Source: Astrocystis sublimbata (Eukaryota > Ascomycota > Sordariomycetes > Xylariales > Xylariaceae). From it: 64,000 nucleotides of DNA. The notes beneath the pieces are model-generated. The model was not told the DNA's origin, made no database searches, and saw nothing but the letters and a program-made list of their open reading frames with translations. The number at the start of each line of letters is the position of its first letter. The stretch's first letter is position 1. Both the position numbers and the translations under genes were made by a program. Of this stretch, positions 22,859 through 34,229 are shown piece after piece. The DNA lies in assembly GCA_022453515.1 (NCBI GenBank), contig JAJNNY010000059.1, forward strand, positions 156,281-220,280, written 5' to 3'.

Positions 22859-23841
22859 AATGGAGGTAGTATTGTAGCCGGGAAGGATACAGTGTATCAG
22901 GGCATTGAGGATCATACCTTTAGATTTCTGGGATAATGGTATGTGTTGGCGACAGTCTGTGGGTTTTTGACCCAGGTCCAGGTCTATGGGGAACGCTTGG
23001 GAGCCTTCTTGTTTTCATCGGAGTTGAGCACATCACCCAACAGTCTCGCACAGCAAGACTATCCCCCCCCCCTCATAGAGTCAAAACTGTCTCACGTATC
23101 CCACTTGATTAGCATCTCTTTTTCGGAGAGACCCAGCTTCTAGATCATGAGCAACTATTCACTCTAAACTAGACCGCAGGAAGAGCAAAGTGATGAAACC
23201 TTAATTGTCCAACATGTGATATGAGATAATATGTTTAATTAAAAGTGAATTCAATTGCCAGGGACCGCCAGCTTATGAACACGCAGTACCATGTTTAGCC
23301 TCGAGCAACTTCACTTGCTGGGGATCATCAAGCACAACTAACCCAATGGAGAACGCATGCCACAGCTACTATGAAAGATTTTAAACCTCCGATTAAGCAT
23401 AGATGATGTAGCTGATTCGTGGACACCTTGCTGAATTGTGTAGGATACGCTTGCGTTGTTCCAATTTCGAGGGTTCATGTACCTATGTACTTCATGGCGT
23501 GGCGGCACTGGTGCCACTGTGGCTGGGGAATAGCAGGATGCAGCGTGCTGCAGGCACTGTATGTAACGCACTGTCTTCATATCAAAATTCTGGCGAGATA
23601 AGAAAGCCCTACTGCCAAGATTTGCGGCGATAAGAATCTGCCCCACCTTTTGGCTGCCACCAAACCAAATATCCAGGCTTGTCCAAGGTTGCTTGCTTCA
23701 CAGACTCAGACTTCATCTTCATCGCCACTTCTCGTCCTTCGCAGTCCTTAACACTCGCACCGGCAACCCGCGCTTCCGCCTGACTGCTCTCAATCCTCAA
23801 TCTTCTTAACCGAGCAAAACCCCCCCAAAATCGCCGTCAAG
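22859..23841. other. Intergenic, nothing recognised
   Basis: Promoter side of the ribosomal protein S19 gene at the right end, with a C-run at about 23065-23075. No gene recognised. Confidence 0.4.
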
Positions 23842-25138
23842 ATGACTGGAGGGATCAGTGTCCGAGAGTGAGCCTCCCGTTTTTCGTCAATTTTTCCGTT
23901 TTTTTCGTCAATTCTTTTATATATAAGTTATAATTCTAACACAAAACCGTAGTGTCGATGCTGTAAGGGCTCCCCGTGCCTCCGCTGTCGAATCCTGAGA
24001 CGACCTCGCGCCCGCCCGCCATCCAGACACTTCACCCTTCGAGATGCATCGACGTGGCGCTTCGGCTGGACTGCGCATCACTTCACACACATCGTCGGGA
24101 GCAGGCGCGAGGGAATCGAAAGATTTCTGTTGACGGATTCATTGCTGACGATTCTGGTGTATAAAGCACAAGTTCATCGCGACCTACTCTCAGTGTACGT
24201 GTCCCCCACACCTGGAAGGGGCACGCGCTGCAATACTATCGTAGTCTCGTTGCGTTACTGACAGTGGATTATAGTCTTGAAGCGTCAGGGTAAGCTCGCC
24301 GTTCCCGGCTGGGTTGACACCGTCAAGACTGGTGTCTCTCGTGAGCTGTGAGTATCTACCTCTTTCCCTGGTCCCTCTCCGCCGAGATTGTTGTTGTATG
24401 CGACAACATTGTCTTTGGTCAATTCACCCACTATCAGAGGAATGAATACTGACTCGTTCATGCAGCCCTCCCCAGGTTAGTGACACTCGGCCCATCAATC
24501 CGGCACAGCACGCTCGCATTCTCCGGTCCTTGGGATCTTTCTTCGGCCAAGGCCTATCGCATTTCTCTCTCTACAACCATGTACGGTCCTGATTTTGCTC
24601 TGTGCTTACAATACAATAGTCTGAGGACTGGTTCTACGTCCGCGCCGCTGCCGTGGCTCGTCAGTATGTTACTTCTACGTCTGTTGTTTTGATACCACAA
24701 TAACTAACAGCGCGCAGTGTCTACATGAGAAAGACCGTTGGTGTGTAAGTAATTTGCCGCCATTCCTGGTGCTTGTTGGACAAGTGTTACTGCTTGTCAT
24801 GGGCCAGCGACGATCCATCGAACAAATCATTCTGACATTGAGAAGTGGCCGTCTGCGCAAGACCCACGGTACCGCCAAGAACCGTGGTACTCGCCCCAGC
24901 CACCACGTCAATGCCTCTGGCTCCGTCGACCGCAAGGTCCTCCAGGCTCTTGAGAAGATCGGAGTCGTTGAGATAGATGAGGAGAAGGGTGGCCGCCGTA
25001 TCACACAGTCGGGACAGCGTGATCTTGACCGTAAGGCTACTGTAAATCCATCCGCACATGTGACTGTACTAACATCCATCAGGTATCGCCCAGACTTGCG
25101 CTGAGGCTGAGGAGGAGGAGGAGGAGGATGACGAGTAA
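23842..25138 (+). CDS. RPS19: 40S ribosomal protein S19
   Basis: Small-subunit protein eS19, needed for 18S rRNA maturation. Nine exons: 23842-23867, 23953-23962, 24167-24194, 24275-24347, 24466-24475, 24620-24663, 24718-24744, 24846-25030, 25083-25138, giving 152 residues, the usual length. Reading across all junctions gives the expected landmarks: SVRDVDAHKF, YSQFLKRQGKLAVPGWVDTVKTG (split between lines here only for length), LPPQSEDWFYVRAAAVARH, VYMRKTVGVGRLRKTHG, and NRGTRPSHHVNASGSVD, then KVLQALEKIG and an acidic C-terminus. Two exons are only 10 bases long and had to be inferred from frame and conserved residues (D-V-D-A and L-P-P-Q). Intron sizes are 52-204 bases. Dense introns near the 5' end are common in fungal ribosomal protein genes. 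Confidence 0.96.
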
Positions 25139-25625
25139 ACTTGTCATCAAGTCTGAATTAAACAAACATGGTCTTCTACGGGATAGGTAGCTTAGGGAAC
25201 GGCGTCTGAAAAGGGTCTGATATCAATTGATGGCGAATTAATTCGCATTTGTGAAAATATCACCTTGGGGCCTAGTTCTCCTACGACTTATCTTCACAAT
25301 TGTCCCAACATGACGTTACAAAATGGTCCGTAGTTTTGTTATTCTACTCCCTCATCCCAGCTGCACCACACACATGGAAACAAAATGTCAAAAGGTACAA
25401 ATGCCCTATGCGAACAAAACGTATCCCTCGCGTGATTCGGATCTGATGTACAACATCTCTACGTGCCTTTCCTTTCCCAATATCCATAAGTATCGCCTTC
25501 TTCAGCCGCGATAGCCCAGCATGCCCGGCCGAGGTCTGCGACCTGCAATCCAGCCCCTGGTGCCGCGATACAGGTCACCCACATGTCTTCAGACTGTGGC
25601 TTCTTCACTGCCTCCTACACCACTC
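25139..25625. other. Intergenic between convergent genes
   Basis: RPS19 and the membrane-protein gene at 25626 converge here, so it should hold both 3' untranslated regions. Nothing else seen. Confidence 0.4.
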
Positions 25626-26126
25626 TCACATGTCTACCACAATCATGGGGTACCCGTAATATCGTTGCCTCAGCCAGTTGAAAAAAGTATAAACCAGCAC
25701 CGCCACGCCCCAATTTAGAGTGCAGCTCAGCAAAGACCAAGGCAAGCTCATCCGTCTCTGGAACGCGTTGTAGATAGGCCAGATGTAGAGCTTGATGATC
25801 ACGTATCCGAGGTAGAGGTCCAGAAGAAGTCCCCATTCGATATAAAAGCCGTCCCGATAGCTATCCGTAACCATGTAGGGGTTGGGAGGGAGATCATCCA
25901 TGTTGAAAATGGCGCCCTTTACGGGGCGGAGACCGCTCAGGAAGCGCAGGTAGAAGGCGTAGAGGAGCAGGACTGAAAAGGCTTGGATGCCTTGGGAGAA
26001 GGCGTGGTAAACGGGCTCGAGCTGCAGGAAGGAGACAAGCAGATCTTCGATGATGTCTCTGTAGTCGGGATCTGAGCTCACGTGGTACTCGCGCTTCGCC
26101 CTGCGGGATGCGGCTCGGTTGGCCAT
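25626..26126 (-). CDS. Uncharacterised small multi-pass membrane protein
   Basis: Intronless, 166 residues from ATG at 26126. A basic N-terminus (RAASRRAKREYHV) is followed by three or four hydrophobic stretches: about residues 45-65 (FSVLLLYAFYLRFL), 98-115 (GLLLDLYLGYVIIKLYI) and 125-150 (SLPWSLLSCTLNWGVAVLVY). The pattern of Tyr/Trp at membrane borders and the conserved-looking PYMVTDSYRDGFYIEW loop suggest an ER or Golgi membrane protein, but I do not recognise the family and assign no function. The stop lies in a sequence that resembles a GTGAGA donor; without transcript data the simple reading is preferred. Confidence 0.6.
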   Translation of the reverse strand: MANRAASRRAKREYHVSSDPDYRDIIEDLLVSFLQLEPVYHAFSQGIQAFSVLLLYAFYLRFLSGLRPVKGAIFNMDDLPPNPYMVTDSYRDGFYIEWGLLLDLYLGYVIIKLYIWPIYNAFQRRMSLPWSLLSCTLNWGVAVLVYTFFNWLRQRYYGYPMIVVDM

Positions 26127-27540
26127 TTTGTGTGTTGACTGGTGGAGGTTGTGGAGGTTGTCGATGTTCTGGAGCGAGCTTGGTTTGCTTCTTGGGATGT
26201 AGATTGACCAACAACGGTGATATTTAGGAAGCGACTGACTTTGATACGTGGTGAGATGTCGGTTGCGTAATGTACACCTAAATTCCCCTGGTAATATGTA
26301 GGTAAATGCGTGGTACGATCTAGAAGCGGCAAGACCGAACCTATGAACTTTTGACGTGTCACTAAAATCATCACGCTGAATCCATATACTAGTAGTAGCT
26401 ACAAAGGGGGTCTTGCTGAGATTGGCAATGTTTTGTGTCTAGGTCAACAAAGGATGAATGCTTCAATACAATATGTAACACTGAATTCGGAAGCGAATTG
26501 CACAAAGGGTTCCAACCAGATTTTGAAGTGTCGGTATTGTGATGAAAACACCATTTTCTGATTGACGAGAATGGCTTCGCTTCTTATTTCTGTCATCCTT
26601 GAGAGAGTCGAGACGTGGAGAAGGAAGCAAGCACAATTTCCTTTTTTCTGTGTCGTCGAAGATCGGGACGCTTTAGGACTTTGGTATAGAATTTTGTACT
26701 CTCTCTTTGCAAACATTGAGGCATCACTCGCTCAATGGCTGAAATCTTGAAAATGTTGGAAATCAAGTAGGAGTGTGTAAGGAGGGGTGCTGACCCGGAA
26801 ACTTGAAAGAGAAAAACGAAACATAAGCGGCCAGCCTGGAGCTCTATCCTAATAATTAAGTCATGACTGAGATTGATTACAGCGGTGGTCGGCGGAGCAT
26901 GACATGAAGACATGACACGAAGGCCAAGGTGCTCTGGGCGACTGTAGATTAAACCACCGAACACTTTGAGTGATGGCCTATCGAGATTCCAGTAGAAGCC
27001 TACAACTATGTTACCCCTGAGAATATTCTCGGCATTTGTATTGTCACTCAGGTTGGGAGTGAACTCTACTGTGCATCGATGAAGGGTGAAATATGCCTAC
27101 ATCGAATCATCACTTATCTGGCAATTCCGTAACATAATTCGGCAGATTGAACAGAGATAAGGCGAATATTGTGAAAATATTCTGAAGTTGGCTATCTGTT
27201 TATGTTTCGATGTATCTGTTGATGAGGTAAGATCGCGGGATCTCGACGACCGGGTAATGTCCGGCGATACCTGATCGACAGAGAGCAAGCCCGCTAAGAT
27301 AAATCGGGCTAGGGCCCTTTTTCGGTTCCTGACTGTCTGGACATCTCGGATCTTACCGATGCCATACTAAGTAAAAGACAGCATCCTGTCTTCACGATCG
27401 AAACCCAAGATCCGACTACGTATTTGGCGCATTCGACGACAAGACCCAATGCTACCCCGGTAGCAACCGTCGACCAGATCCCACGCCCTCGTCCACGTTC
27501 ACGTCCTCACCCGCTTCTTCGCAGAGCATTACCGGGCACG
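26127..27540. other. Divergent intergenic region
   Basis: Shared upstream region of the membrane protein gene (left, minus) and MDM10 (right, plus), 1.4 kb. The frame before MDM10 is open from about 27424 without an ATG. No repeat or RNA recognised. Confidence 0.4.
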
Positions 27541-28944
27541 ATGCGCGAGTTCATGGACTACATCCAGAGCGCATTCTACGGCGCGACGGGCTGGGATCGC
27601 GACAACTCCTACTCGACCCTCAATGCCACATCCGATGCCCTGCTTCACTTCCCCACCCCGCGAGGCTTGCGCCTGACACTCTCCTCTCTGGCCACCCCCC
27701 ATTTCGCCACTGCCTACCAGCTGGGGACTGTCGGTGTCGTTGACGGCTCCGTGTCCTACCTGTACTCGACCGTGCCCCTCGACTACCATGCTGTCGCCCA
27801 GAGTGAGAAGATTCCTCTGCATCGTCTCCTACAGAGCTACGCCCCGCTGTCCGAACTTGAGCGCCGGAACAAGACGAAAGGCGCCCACCAAGACATACTA
27901 GCCTATGGGAGACTATATCTGCCCACATCCATGCTCGAGGCCCTCTGGGTTAAGCGGATATCGCCGACATTGCAGACGCAGGTGAGCGCTGTTTCCGATC
28001 AAACTCTGCGAAATGGCGGCACCATTTTGGGCATGGTGCAATATGATCGGAGGCGATATGGCGTAGAAGGGCTGTTGTCCACAGACGGTGGTCTGCTGGG
28101 TGTTCGGGGACTGTACAATTTCGGGGGTGACGTTGCTGGCTCCACCTCGCCGATCAATGCGCAAGTTCCTGGAAATGGGACCACGCACGAGAAAGATCGC
28201 ATCTACGGGCGCTTTAGTACCGGAGGTGAATTGTACTATGGCACGCTGAACAAGTCAGGAGGCATGAGCCTCGGGGTCAGGTTCGCCACCCTACCTTCCC
28301 ATAAGGGGACACCCCTCACGGCAACCATGACCGTCAATCCTTTGATGGGTACACTGAGCTGGACGTATGCGGTCATGGCTGGTCGTCACTGCTCCTTGGC
28401 TACGAACTTGGACTTCAACGTATACAGCTACGAGAGTGCCTGGTCTGTGGGGACAGAGCTATGGAGGAGAAAGGGAGACTGGTCCGTCAATGCTGATGTT
28501 GATGGCGGTACAGCACAGCTATCTAGCGTTCCGACCACTCCCTTGCCACAAAGGAGTTTTCAAGCCAAATTGGAGTGGAGGGTCGACGAGCCTCTGCCTT
28601 CGCTCGATCCTCCGGAACTTCTCCCAGAACCGAAGCCCCACGTAGCACCTGAGCTCGATGCTTCTAAGCTGCTACCAGCTCCAGAGCCCCACGTAACATC
28701 CGAGCCGACGGCGAAGCCGCGCACTTTCCAGGCGAAACTGGACTGGCGACAGAACCAGGAGGGCGAGGACGAGGATCTCTACTCAGGGGTATTGAAGGCC
28801 CGGCTTGACCATCACTGGCGCATTGGACTGCTCTGGGAAGGAAGGATTAAATCCTTGCTTTTTAGCCTGGGGAGTGGGATTGACCTTCGCAGACCCGATT
28901 CGCCGTTTCGCACGCTCGGTTTAGAAGTGCAATTTTCTTCATGA
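27541..28944 (+). CDS. MDM10: Mitochondrial distribution and morphology protein 10 (ERMES subunit)
   Basis: Outer-mitochondrial-membrane beta-barrel of the ER-mitochondria encounter structure, also a partner of the SAM sorting machinery. Single exon, 467 residues. The start is set by the family N-terminus MREFMDYIQSAFYGATGWD, although the frame is open further upstream. Other landmarks are STLNATSDALLHFPTPRGLR, the YGRLYLPTSMLEALWVKR segment, IYGRFSTGGELYYGTLNKSGG, and a C-terminal end in LGLEVQFS, the beta-signal-like last strand. A low-complexity Pro/Glu insert in the second half (two similar copies of a short PEPKPHV/PEPHVTS unit around residues 395-425) makes the protein somewhat longer than yeast Mdm10; such inserts are common in filamentous fungi. 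Confidence 0.93.
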   Translation: MREFMDYIQSAFYGATGWDRDNSYSTLNATSDALLHFPTPRGLRLTLSSLATPHFATAYQLGTVGVVDGSVSYLYSTVPLDYHAVAQSEKIPLHRLLQSYAPLSELERRNKTKGAHQDILAYGRLYLPTSMLEALWVKRISPTLQTQVSAVSDQTLRNGGTILGMVQYDRRRYGVEGLLSTDGGLLGVRGLYNFGGDVAGSTSPINAQVPGNGTTHEKDRIYGRFSTGGELYYGTLNKSGGMSLGVRFATLPSHKGTPLTATMTVNPLMGTLSWTYAVMAGRHCSLATNLDFNVYSYESAWSVGTELWRRKGDWSVNADVDGGTAQLSSVPTTPLPQRSFQAKLEWRVDEPLPSLDPPELLPEPKPHVAPELDASKLLPAPEPHVTSEPTAKPRTFQAKLDWRQNQEGEDEDLYSGVLKARLDHHWRIGLLWEGRIKSLLFSLGSGIDLRRPDSPFRTLGLEVQFSS

Positions 28945-31074
28945 TGCCTAGGTAGTGGAGCATTGCAGGAACGCTTTGCTCACGCGAGCGGCTTCCCTCC
29001 CTACATACAGCTTACAGCTTAAGCCACTCAACGGTACAAGCGTGACCGGGTCTCTACCAATGTCACATGCAAACAACAGGCTCGTTGGATGTAGCTGTGG
29101 ACTTCGTGAAGCAATTGGGGACCATAGCTCACCCGCCTGCGCATTGATGGGTCTGATTGCAGGATGCTAATTTCGATCTCACATATCCGCAGCCATGGGT
29201 ACACAAATCAACGTTCCGCGAGAGCGTTAGCCCAACGTCCAGAGGGACCTTACTATACAATTTACAGTATAGAGCCGATCAAGCCGATCAAGCCCAGTGA
29301 GATGGTGTGGGTAGGACGAGGCTACGGTATGAAATGTCAAACATGCTGGGCGACACTGGTGTCAGCAATGACTATGCGAGACAATAAATCTGCGATCTGA
29401 GTAAACAGCCATCCAGTTACGAATTCAAATCACCGCATCGGAGACAGGTGGCCGTTGGCAACCCTGTTAGTCATACCTCGCTCCTGTTGTCTGCTCTGCA
29501 GGAGAGCGATGATAAACAAGATGTTGTAGACAAGAGGTAGAATACGAACGGGACTGTGCCCCCAGCTACGGTGGATCGATGGCAAGAAAACATAAATCCA
29601 CGACTGGTTGGCTCACAGAGCTTGAGCTTGGTTCGAGATGCAGGTGGCATAAAATCTCAGATGTGGACTACTGTCAGCTTTACAGTAGTGCGTGCCGGGC
29701 CCGAGGAAGTATTGGCCCAAACCGCCTTGTTTGGCACTTCTCCGAGATCGAACTATGACAAAGGGATTGCTCCAGATCCGTTCGACCTACGGATGGTCCG
29801 CGGATCCAACTACACTATGCACGAGAAGTGCATACACTACCTAGGTATGCATATAAGAGTCATAGGTACCCAGAATAACAATCAAATTTGCAAGGGCGGT
29901 GAAAATCTATGATGGCCTGAGTTGAGGTACCACCTATTTACAATTTGGCACATATGATTATAGATCCAAACCAAACCTTACTAATGACAACATAATTATG
30001 TGATTAACTCTTCCTCACGCAAATCATGACTTATGTGTATTTGAGCCGATACGCAAACTCCAAAATATGAAAAGGGTAGCACCTACCACCTACCAAATAC
30101 CTCAGTATATGTATACGTAGATGGATTGCACGGCATCTGCGTGGTTAAAGCCAAGCGCGGCTGAAGAGGGGGAAGCCTGAAAATTGGATCAGCTCACAGC
30201 CCTCAGTGAGGACCTTGATGGTTCACGGTTGATTGGGCTCGATTCATGTACCCACACATGTTCGAGAACCTTGATGGTCGGTACCTCGACGGTAGACCTA
30301 ATGCACTAACCTGAATTCGCTCTTGGCGATTCAGCCAGCCGCAGCACGTCTAAGCTGTATCGGGCAATAACAGAACGTTAGCCTTCGCAGCCCACGTATC
30401 AGGGCCTGCGCATTTCATAGATGCCATCCAAATACAGCCTAGACCATGACCTAGTCAGACCCAGGAGGAGGGTTGCGTGGATACCTCGGCCATGAGGTGG
30501 GCGCTTTGGTGCTGCAACACTGATCCATCGCGATGTACCTATTTACGGGCTGCAGCATGTACAGCACTTTGTTGCAAATCTTCCAGCCCCGTATTTGACG
30601 TCCTTCTCTGAAATGAATACTAGGTGCAACATAACACATTTTATTACTGTAGAAAATTTAATCCTGCTTGTCTATCAAGTCGTATTTCCGAGGTGTAAAA
30701 GGCCTTTCCGAGGGATGTATGCCACAAGTGTGACAGACCCTAGACGGGGGATAATGCGCATGGGGCAGACGGGTGACGACATTCATGGAATCAATCAATC
30801 TCCATGTGCCGCAGCCGAGAAGCGTCCAGTGCCTGCCTGCGTTGCAAATACAACCCAACGCGGCTCAGCTGGCTCAGCTGGCCACATTGTGCTATCAATC
30901 AATCTATTCATGTGAGTTCTACTCGTAATAGAGCTACGAGTACACAGATAGTAGTAGCCTTACAAAAAGCTTAAGTGTGAAAGTGACAAAGGCAAGCGTG
31001 CCTGGGAAGGTCCATTCACCATTTATTCACATTACGAGGTACCTAACTTCCAAGTTACAGCGTAAGCCCCCCAT
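28945..31074. other. Long gene-free stretch upstream of the zinc transporter
   Basis: About 2.1 kb. Two ACCTTG motifs in a similar context (30212 and 30268, each followed by ATGG) may be distal parts of the zinc-response cluster further right. An ACCTAGGT palindrome is at 29839. No gene recognised. Confidence 0.4.
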
Positions 31075-31396
31075 CAAGGTTTAGCGCTATGCATATATAC
31101 ACCAACCCTAGGTAGGTACTTCGAGCCAGCGTTCGCAAACTTCGCAAGTACCTTGAAAGGTTGGCTTAGGTTCGCGGTTCGCACCTCGTCCAGGGCGGGT
31201 CCTTGTGCCATCAAGGTCCTCACCATCAGGTTCAGCATGCCCACCAATTCACAACTCATATATTTCCGCAATGTCTCAACCAACCTTACCTTAGGTAGGT
31301 CAAGGTTCGAAGCCACACTCTATTCATCCAGCTGACCTGGCCCAATACGTGTGCACAACTTTGTTTTTGGGCCTTCAAGCTTTTCGTCTTCAAGGT
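31075..31396 (+). promoter_or_regulatory. Cluster of CAAGGT zinc-response-like motifs
   Basis: Five copies of CAAGGT or its complement ACCTTG lie within 322 bases: 31075, 31150, 31212, 31301 and 31391. The one at 31150 is part of ACCTTGAAAGGT, a near-palindrome resembling the yeast Zap1 site ACCTTNAAGGT with one extra base. CAAGGT is the core reported for the Aspergillus zinc regulator ZafA. The cluster ends just before a TATA-like run (about 31448-31458) and the next coding gene is a ZIP zinc importer. By chance one copy per roughly 2 kb is expected, so the density is high. The role is inferred. Confidence 0.65.
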
Positions 31397-31734
31397 TTTC
31401 GTTTCGTCTTCACCCTGCCCTGAGAAACTCTAAATAGAGCCTCTGGATTTTTTTATATATAAATTAGGCCAAGCCCTCCCACTTCAGAAGTCCCCAATCG
31501 TCATATTCCAACATCCTCGACATCCATATTACTTTGGCCATCGCTCAAATCTTGCAACTACAACACGCTTAACAGCTATAAACACAATCAAATCTCGGCT
31601 TGCCGACTTAACGCTGTGTTACCCCTACCCCTACGAAAATCTGAGACAACAATTACGCCTCGTGCGCTACCACACCTCGCGCCACACGGCGTCGCGAGTG
31701 CAACGTGCTCAGCTCAAATCATCTTGCAGATTAG

Positions 31735-32298
31735 GTAAGACACATCCATTTCCCGTTCCCCCTCGAAGCGTCTCCATTTCTGTTCAGAAGCATCACCTGC
31801 TATTACCCCTACCCCTTACATGCATTCCCACATGACATTGGCTTCGCTACTATGAATTTCGGGCGGTTCCCATCAGGCTCAAGCGAGCCCTCTCAGTCTT
31901 TGCGGACCATATATTGTTTGAGCCCGCTCTCAGCAACATGGCCTTTGTCTTACCCGTGTTGCTGTACCCGGGTACTGAAAGCCGCCGCTCACATTTGAAT
32001 GTTCATTTACTGTGCAAGCAGGCCTTTGGTATATCTACAACAAAGATAACTCAACAGTCGTGTCGACAAGTGTCTTGTTTGAGGCTTTTGTTAGATAGTC
32101 AAATACCACGTCTGTCTTAGTCACCATAGTGGCTTTAAGCCGTGTGACTCCTCGTGTAAATAGAACAACCTTGGTTACCAACAGAGCTTATCGCATACGA
32201 GTACAGTTGCATCATCCCACTTTCGCATCGTTTGCCTGGGGCGCGCAGTACATCATTGTTATCTTCCAATCCATGGGTACTAACATCGGTATAGGCAG
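31735..32298 (+). other. Probable 5' leader intron of the zinc transporter gene
   Basis: Donor AG|GTAAGA at 31735 and acceptor GGCAG at 32294-32298 with the perfect branch sequence TACTAACATC just upstream. Splicing would remove 564 bases including a 48-codon upstream open frame starting at 31852, and leave 22 bases between the junction and the start codon at 32321. Confidence 0.6.
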
Positions 32299-32320
32299 CA
32301 GTCTCTAATCTCTCATCACC

Positions 32321-33460
32321 ATGTTTTCAACATTGGCCCTCCAGCTACGCCAAGCTGCTGAAGAATCATCGACCACCGGCAGTGTGGTTGTCGAATGTGA
32401 CAATGGAAACGACTATGATGGTCGGTTGGGAGTGCGAATCTCCTCAATATTTGTCATTCTTATCGGGTCACTGCTAGGAGCTGTGCTGCCCATAATATTG
32501 GCCCGCGGCTCGCATTCGAACAGGGTTAACGGCAAGGCTTTTTTCGTTGCTAAGTACTTTGGATCCGGTGTGATAATAGGCACTGCGTTTCTACATTTAC
32601 TCGCCCCAGCATTTGAAGCCCTGGGCGATCCCTGCCTGCCTGACGGGCCCATCAAGGATTACGACTGGGCCGCGGCCATTGCCCTGATCTCTGTATTCGT
32701 AATGTTCACTGTCGAGCTTCTGGTCAGCAAATTCGATATATTTGGTCACGGTGACCACAGTGTATCGTCAGCCGTAGTAGGCAAGGAATCGCCATCTTCA
32801 CCAATACGCCCTTCACCAGATGACATCGAATCTGCCTCGGATAACGCCCATGCTGGCTCGGATGGAACTGGTTTCCACGTCCCTGGAGCTCCCAACGACT
32901 TGAGCTACCCGCCTGGTGGCCAAGACCACCTAGGCCACCATCGCGACCACAAGGATGACCCAGACTCGCTCGCTGCGCAACTAACGGCCATCTTCATTCT
33001 CGAATTCGGCGTGGTATTCCACAGTGTTTTCATCGGACTGACACTCGCCGTTGCCGGTAGCGAATTCAACATCCTTTACGTTGTTCTCGTATTCCACCAG
33101 ACTTTCGAGGGTCTAGGTCTCGGCTCTCGGCTCGCCATAGCACCGTGGCCCAAAAACAGAAAATGGTGGCCCTATCTGCTTGGTATTGGTTACGCCCTAA
33201 GCACACCCATCTCCATCGCCATTGGCCTGGGCGTTCGCGAGACTTTGCAGCCCGGCAGCAACAACGCCAAGATCGTCAATGGCATCTTCGATTCCATCAG
33301 TGCCGGTATCCTTATCTACACCGGTCTTGTTGAGCTACTGGCCCACGAGTTCATGTTCAACTCAGAGATGCGCAATGCTGGCCTCCGGACACAGCTCTCC
33401 GCCCTACTTTGCGTTGCTACTGGTACCGGCCTTATGGCTGTCCTGGCCATCTGGGCTTAG
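32321..33460 (+). CDS. ZIP-family zinc transporter (Zrt1/ZrfA type)
   Basis: Plasma-membrane zinc (or iron) importer. Single exon, 379 residues. An N-terminal acidic extracellular part with DNGNDYDGRLGVR precedes about eight membrane helices: TM1 at about 40-62, TM2 77-97, TM3 117-135, then a cytoplasmic loop rich in His and Asp (QDHLGHHRDHKDD, about residues 201-213), and the conserved metal-pathway helices TM4 (VVFHSVFIGLTLAV, His234) and TM5 (FHQTFEGLGLGSRL, His259, Glu263). These are the signature residues of fungal Zrt-type ZIP proteins, so transport should be intact. The ATG follows a CACC context. The promoter cluster of CAAGGT motifs points to induction under zinc limitation, and a long leader intron is predicted. 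Confidence 0.94.
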   Translation: MFSTLALQLRQAAEESSTTGSVVVECDNGNDYDGRLGVRISSIFVILIGSLLGAVLPIILARGSHSNRVNGKAFFVAKYFGSGVIIGTAFLHLLAPAFEALGDPCLPDGPIKDYDWAAAIALISVFVMFTVELLVSKFDIFGHGDHSVSSAVVGKESPSSPIRPSPDDIESASDNAHAGSDGTGFHVPGAPNDLSYPPGGQDHLGHHRDHKDDPDSLAAQLTAIFILEFGVVFHSVFIGLTLAVAGSEFNILYVVLVFHQTFEGLGLGSRLAIAPWPKNRKWWPYLLGIGYALSTPISIAIGLGVRETLQPGSNNAKIVNGIFDSISAGILIYTGLVELLAHEFMFNSEMRNAGLRTQLSALLCVATGTGLMAVLAIWA

Positions 33461-34229
33461 ACTGGTAGGCGTCCCTAAGAAACAAACAAATGTACGAATA
33501 AGGCACGATCGGAAACATGGAACGGACTTGGTTATACGGAAAAGGCTCGATTACACCCCACACATGATACCAGTTAGAATTGTCCCCTTCTCTTCTTCCC
33601 TTCTCCAACACTACAACATGATGATCACAGGGACGGACGGTTACGGACGCTTGGAGTTGGCATTTCTCTTATAAACAGAATCGTTTAGATACATTTCTAT
33701 GTTCAGTAAATTCAATACACACATATAATTACACCCAATTCGTACCCCTACAATCTAATATCATCTTCTTGTTTCTCACGTGACTGTGTGAATTTGTCTA
33801 GAAATAAACTATCTCTAGATGTCAACTTGAGTTTCGGAAAGGGTGAGCAAGCAGCTGTAGACGCTCAAATCGGATACTCGATAGATTATTCTATGTAATA
33901 CTAGATAATAGTGGCAATGGCAAAGTGCTTGTTCTTAAAATGAAAGAGATGTCCATTGCTACACGACTATTTCACTTCTGAGAGCTACGGAAGTGTACTT
34001 GGTCGCTTTATTACTTCACATTGAGCCACACGCAGCTTGCTACGAATGATGCAGGGTACTCTGAGGCCCCAAGGCTACATACATCTACAAGCACCTCATA
34101 ATGATTGCATCGATTCAAGTACAGTGATATAGGTAACTGATTGATTGACTGGCTGACAACATGCCCAATCAGGGCGTTTTTTGCTATGCATCGCGTATCT
34201 GATAGAAACCATCGCATTGATATCCCCAC
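33461..34229. other. Intergenic, nothing recognised
   Basis: Downstream of the zinc transporter; AT-rich in places. No element recognised apart from the tandem repeat that begins at about 34230. Confidence 0.35.

Noticed and set aside
20000..22900. Ribosomal-peptide precursor for the UstYa-type enzyme
   Set aside because: No repeated core peptides with dibasic separators were seen in the flanks; the coiled-coil gene lacks a signal peptide.
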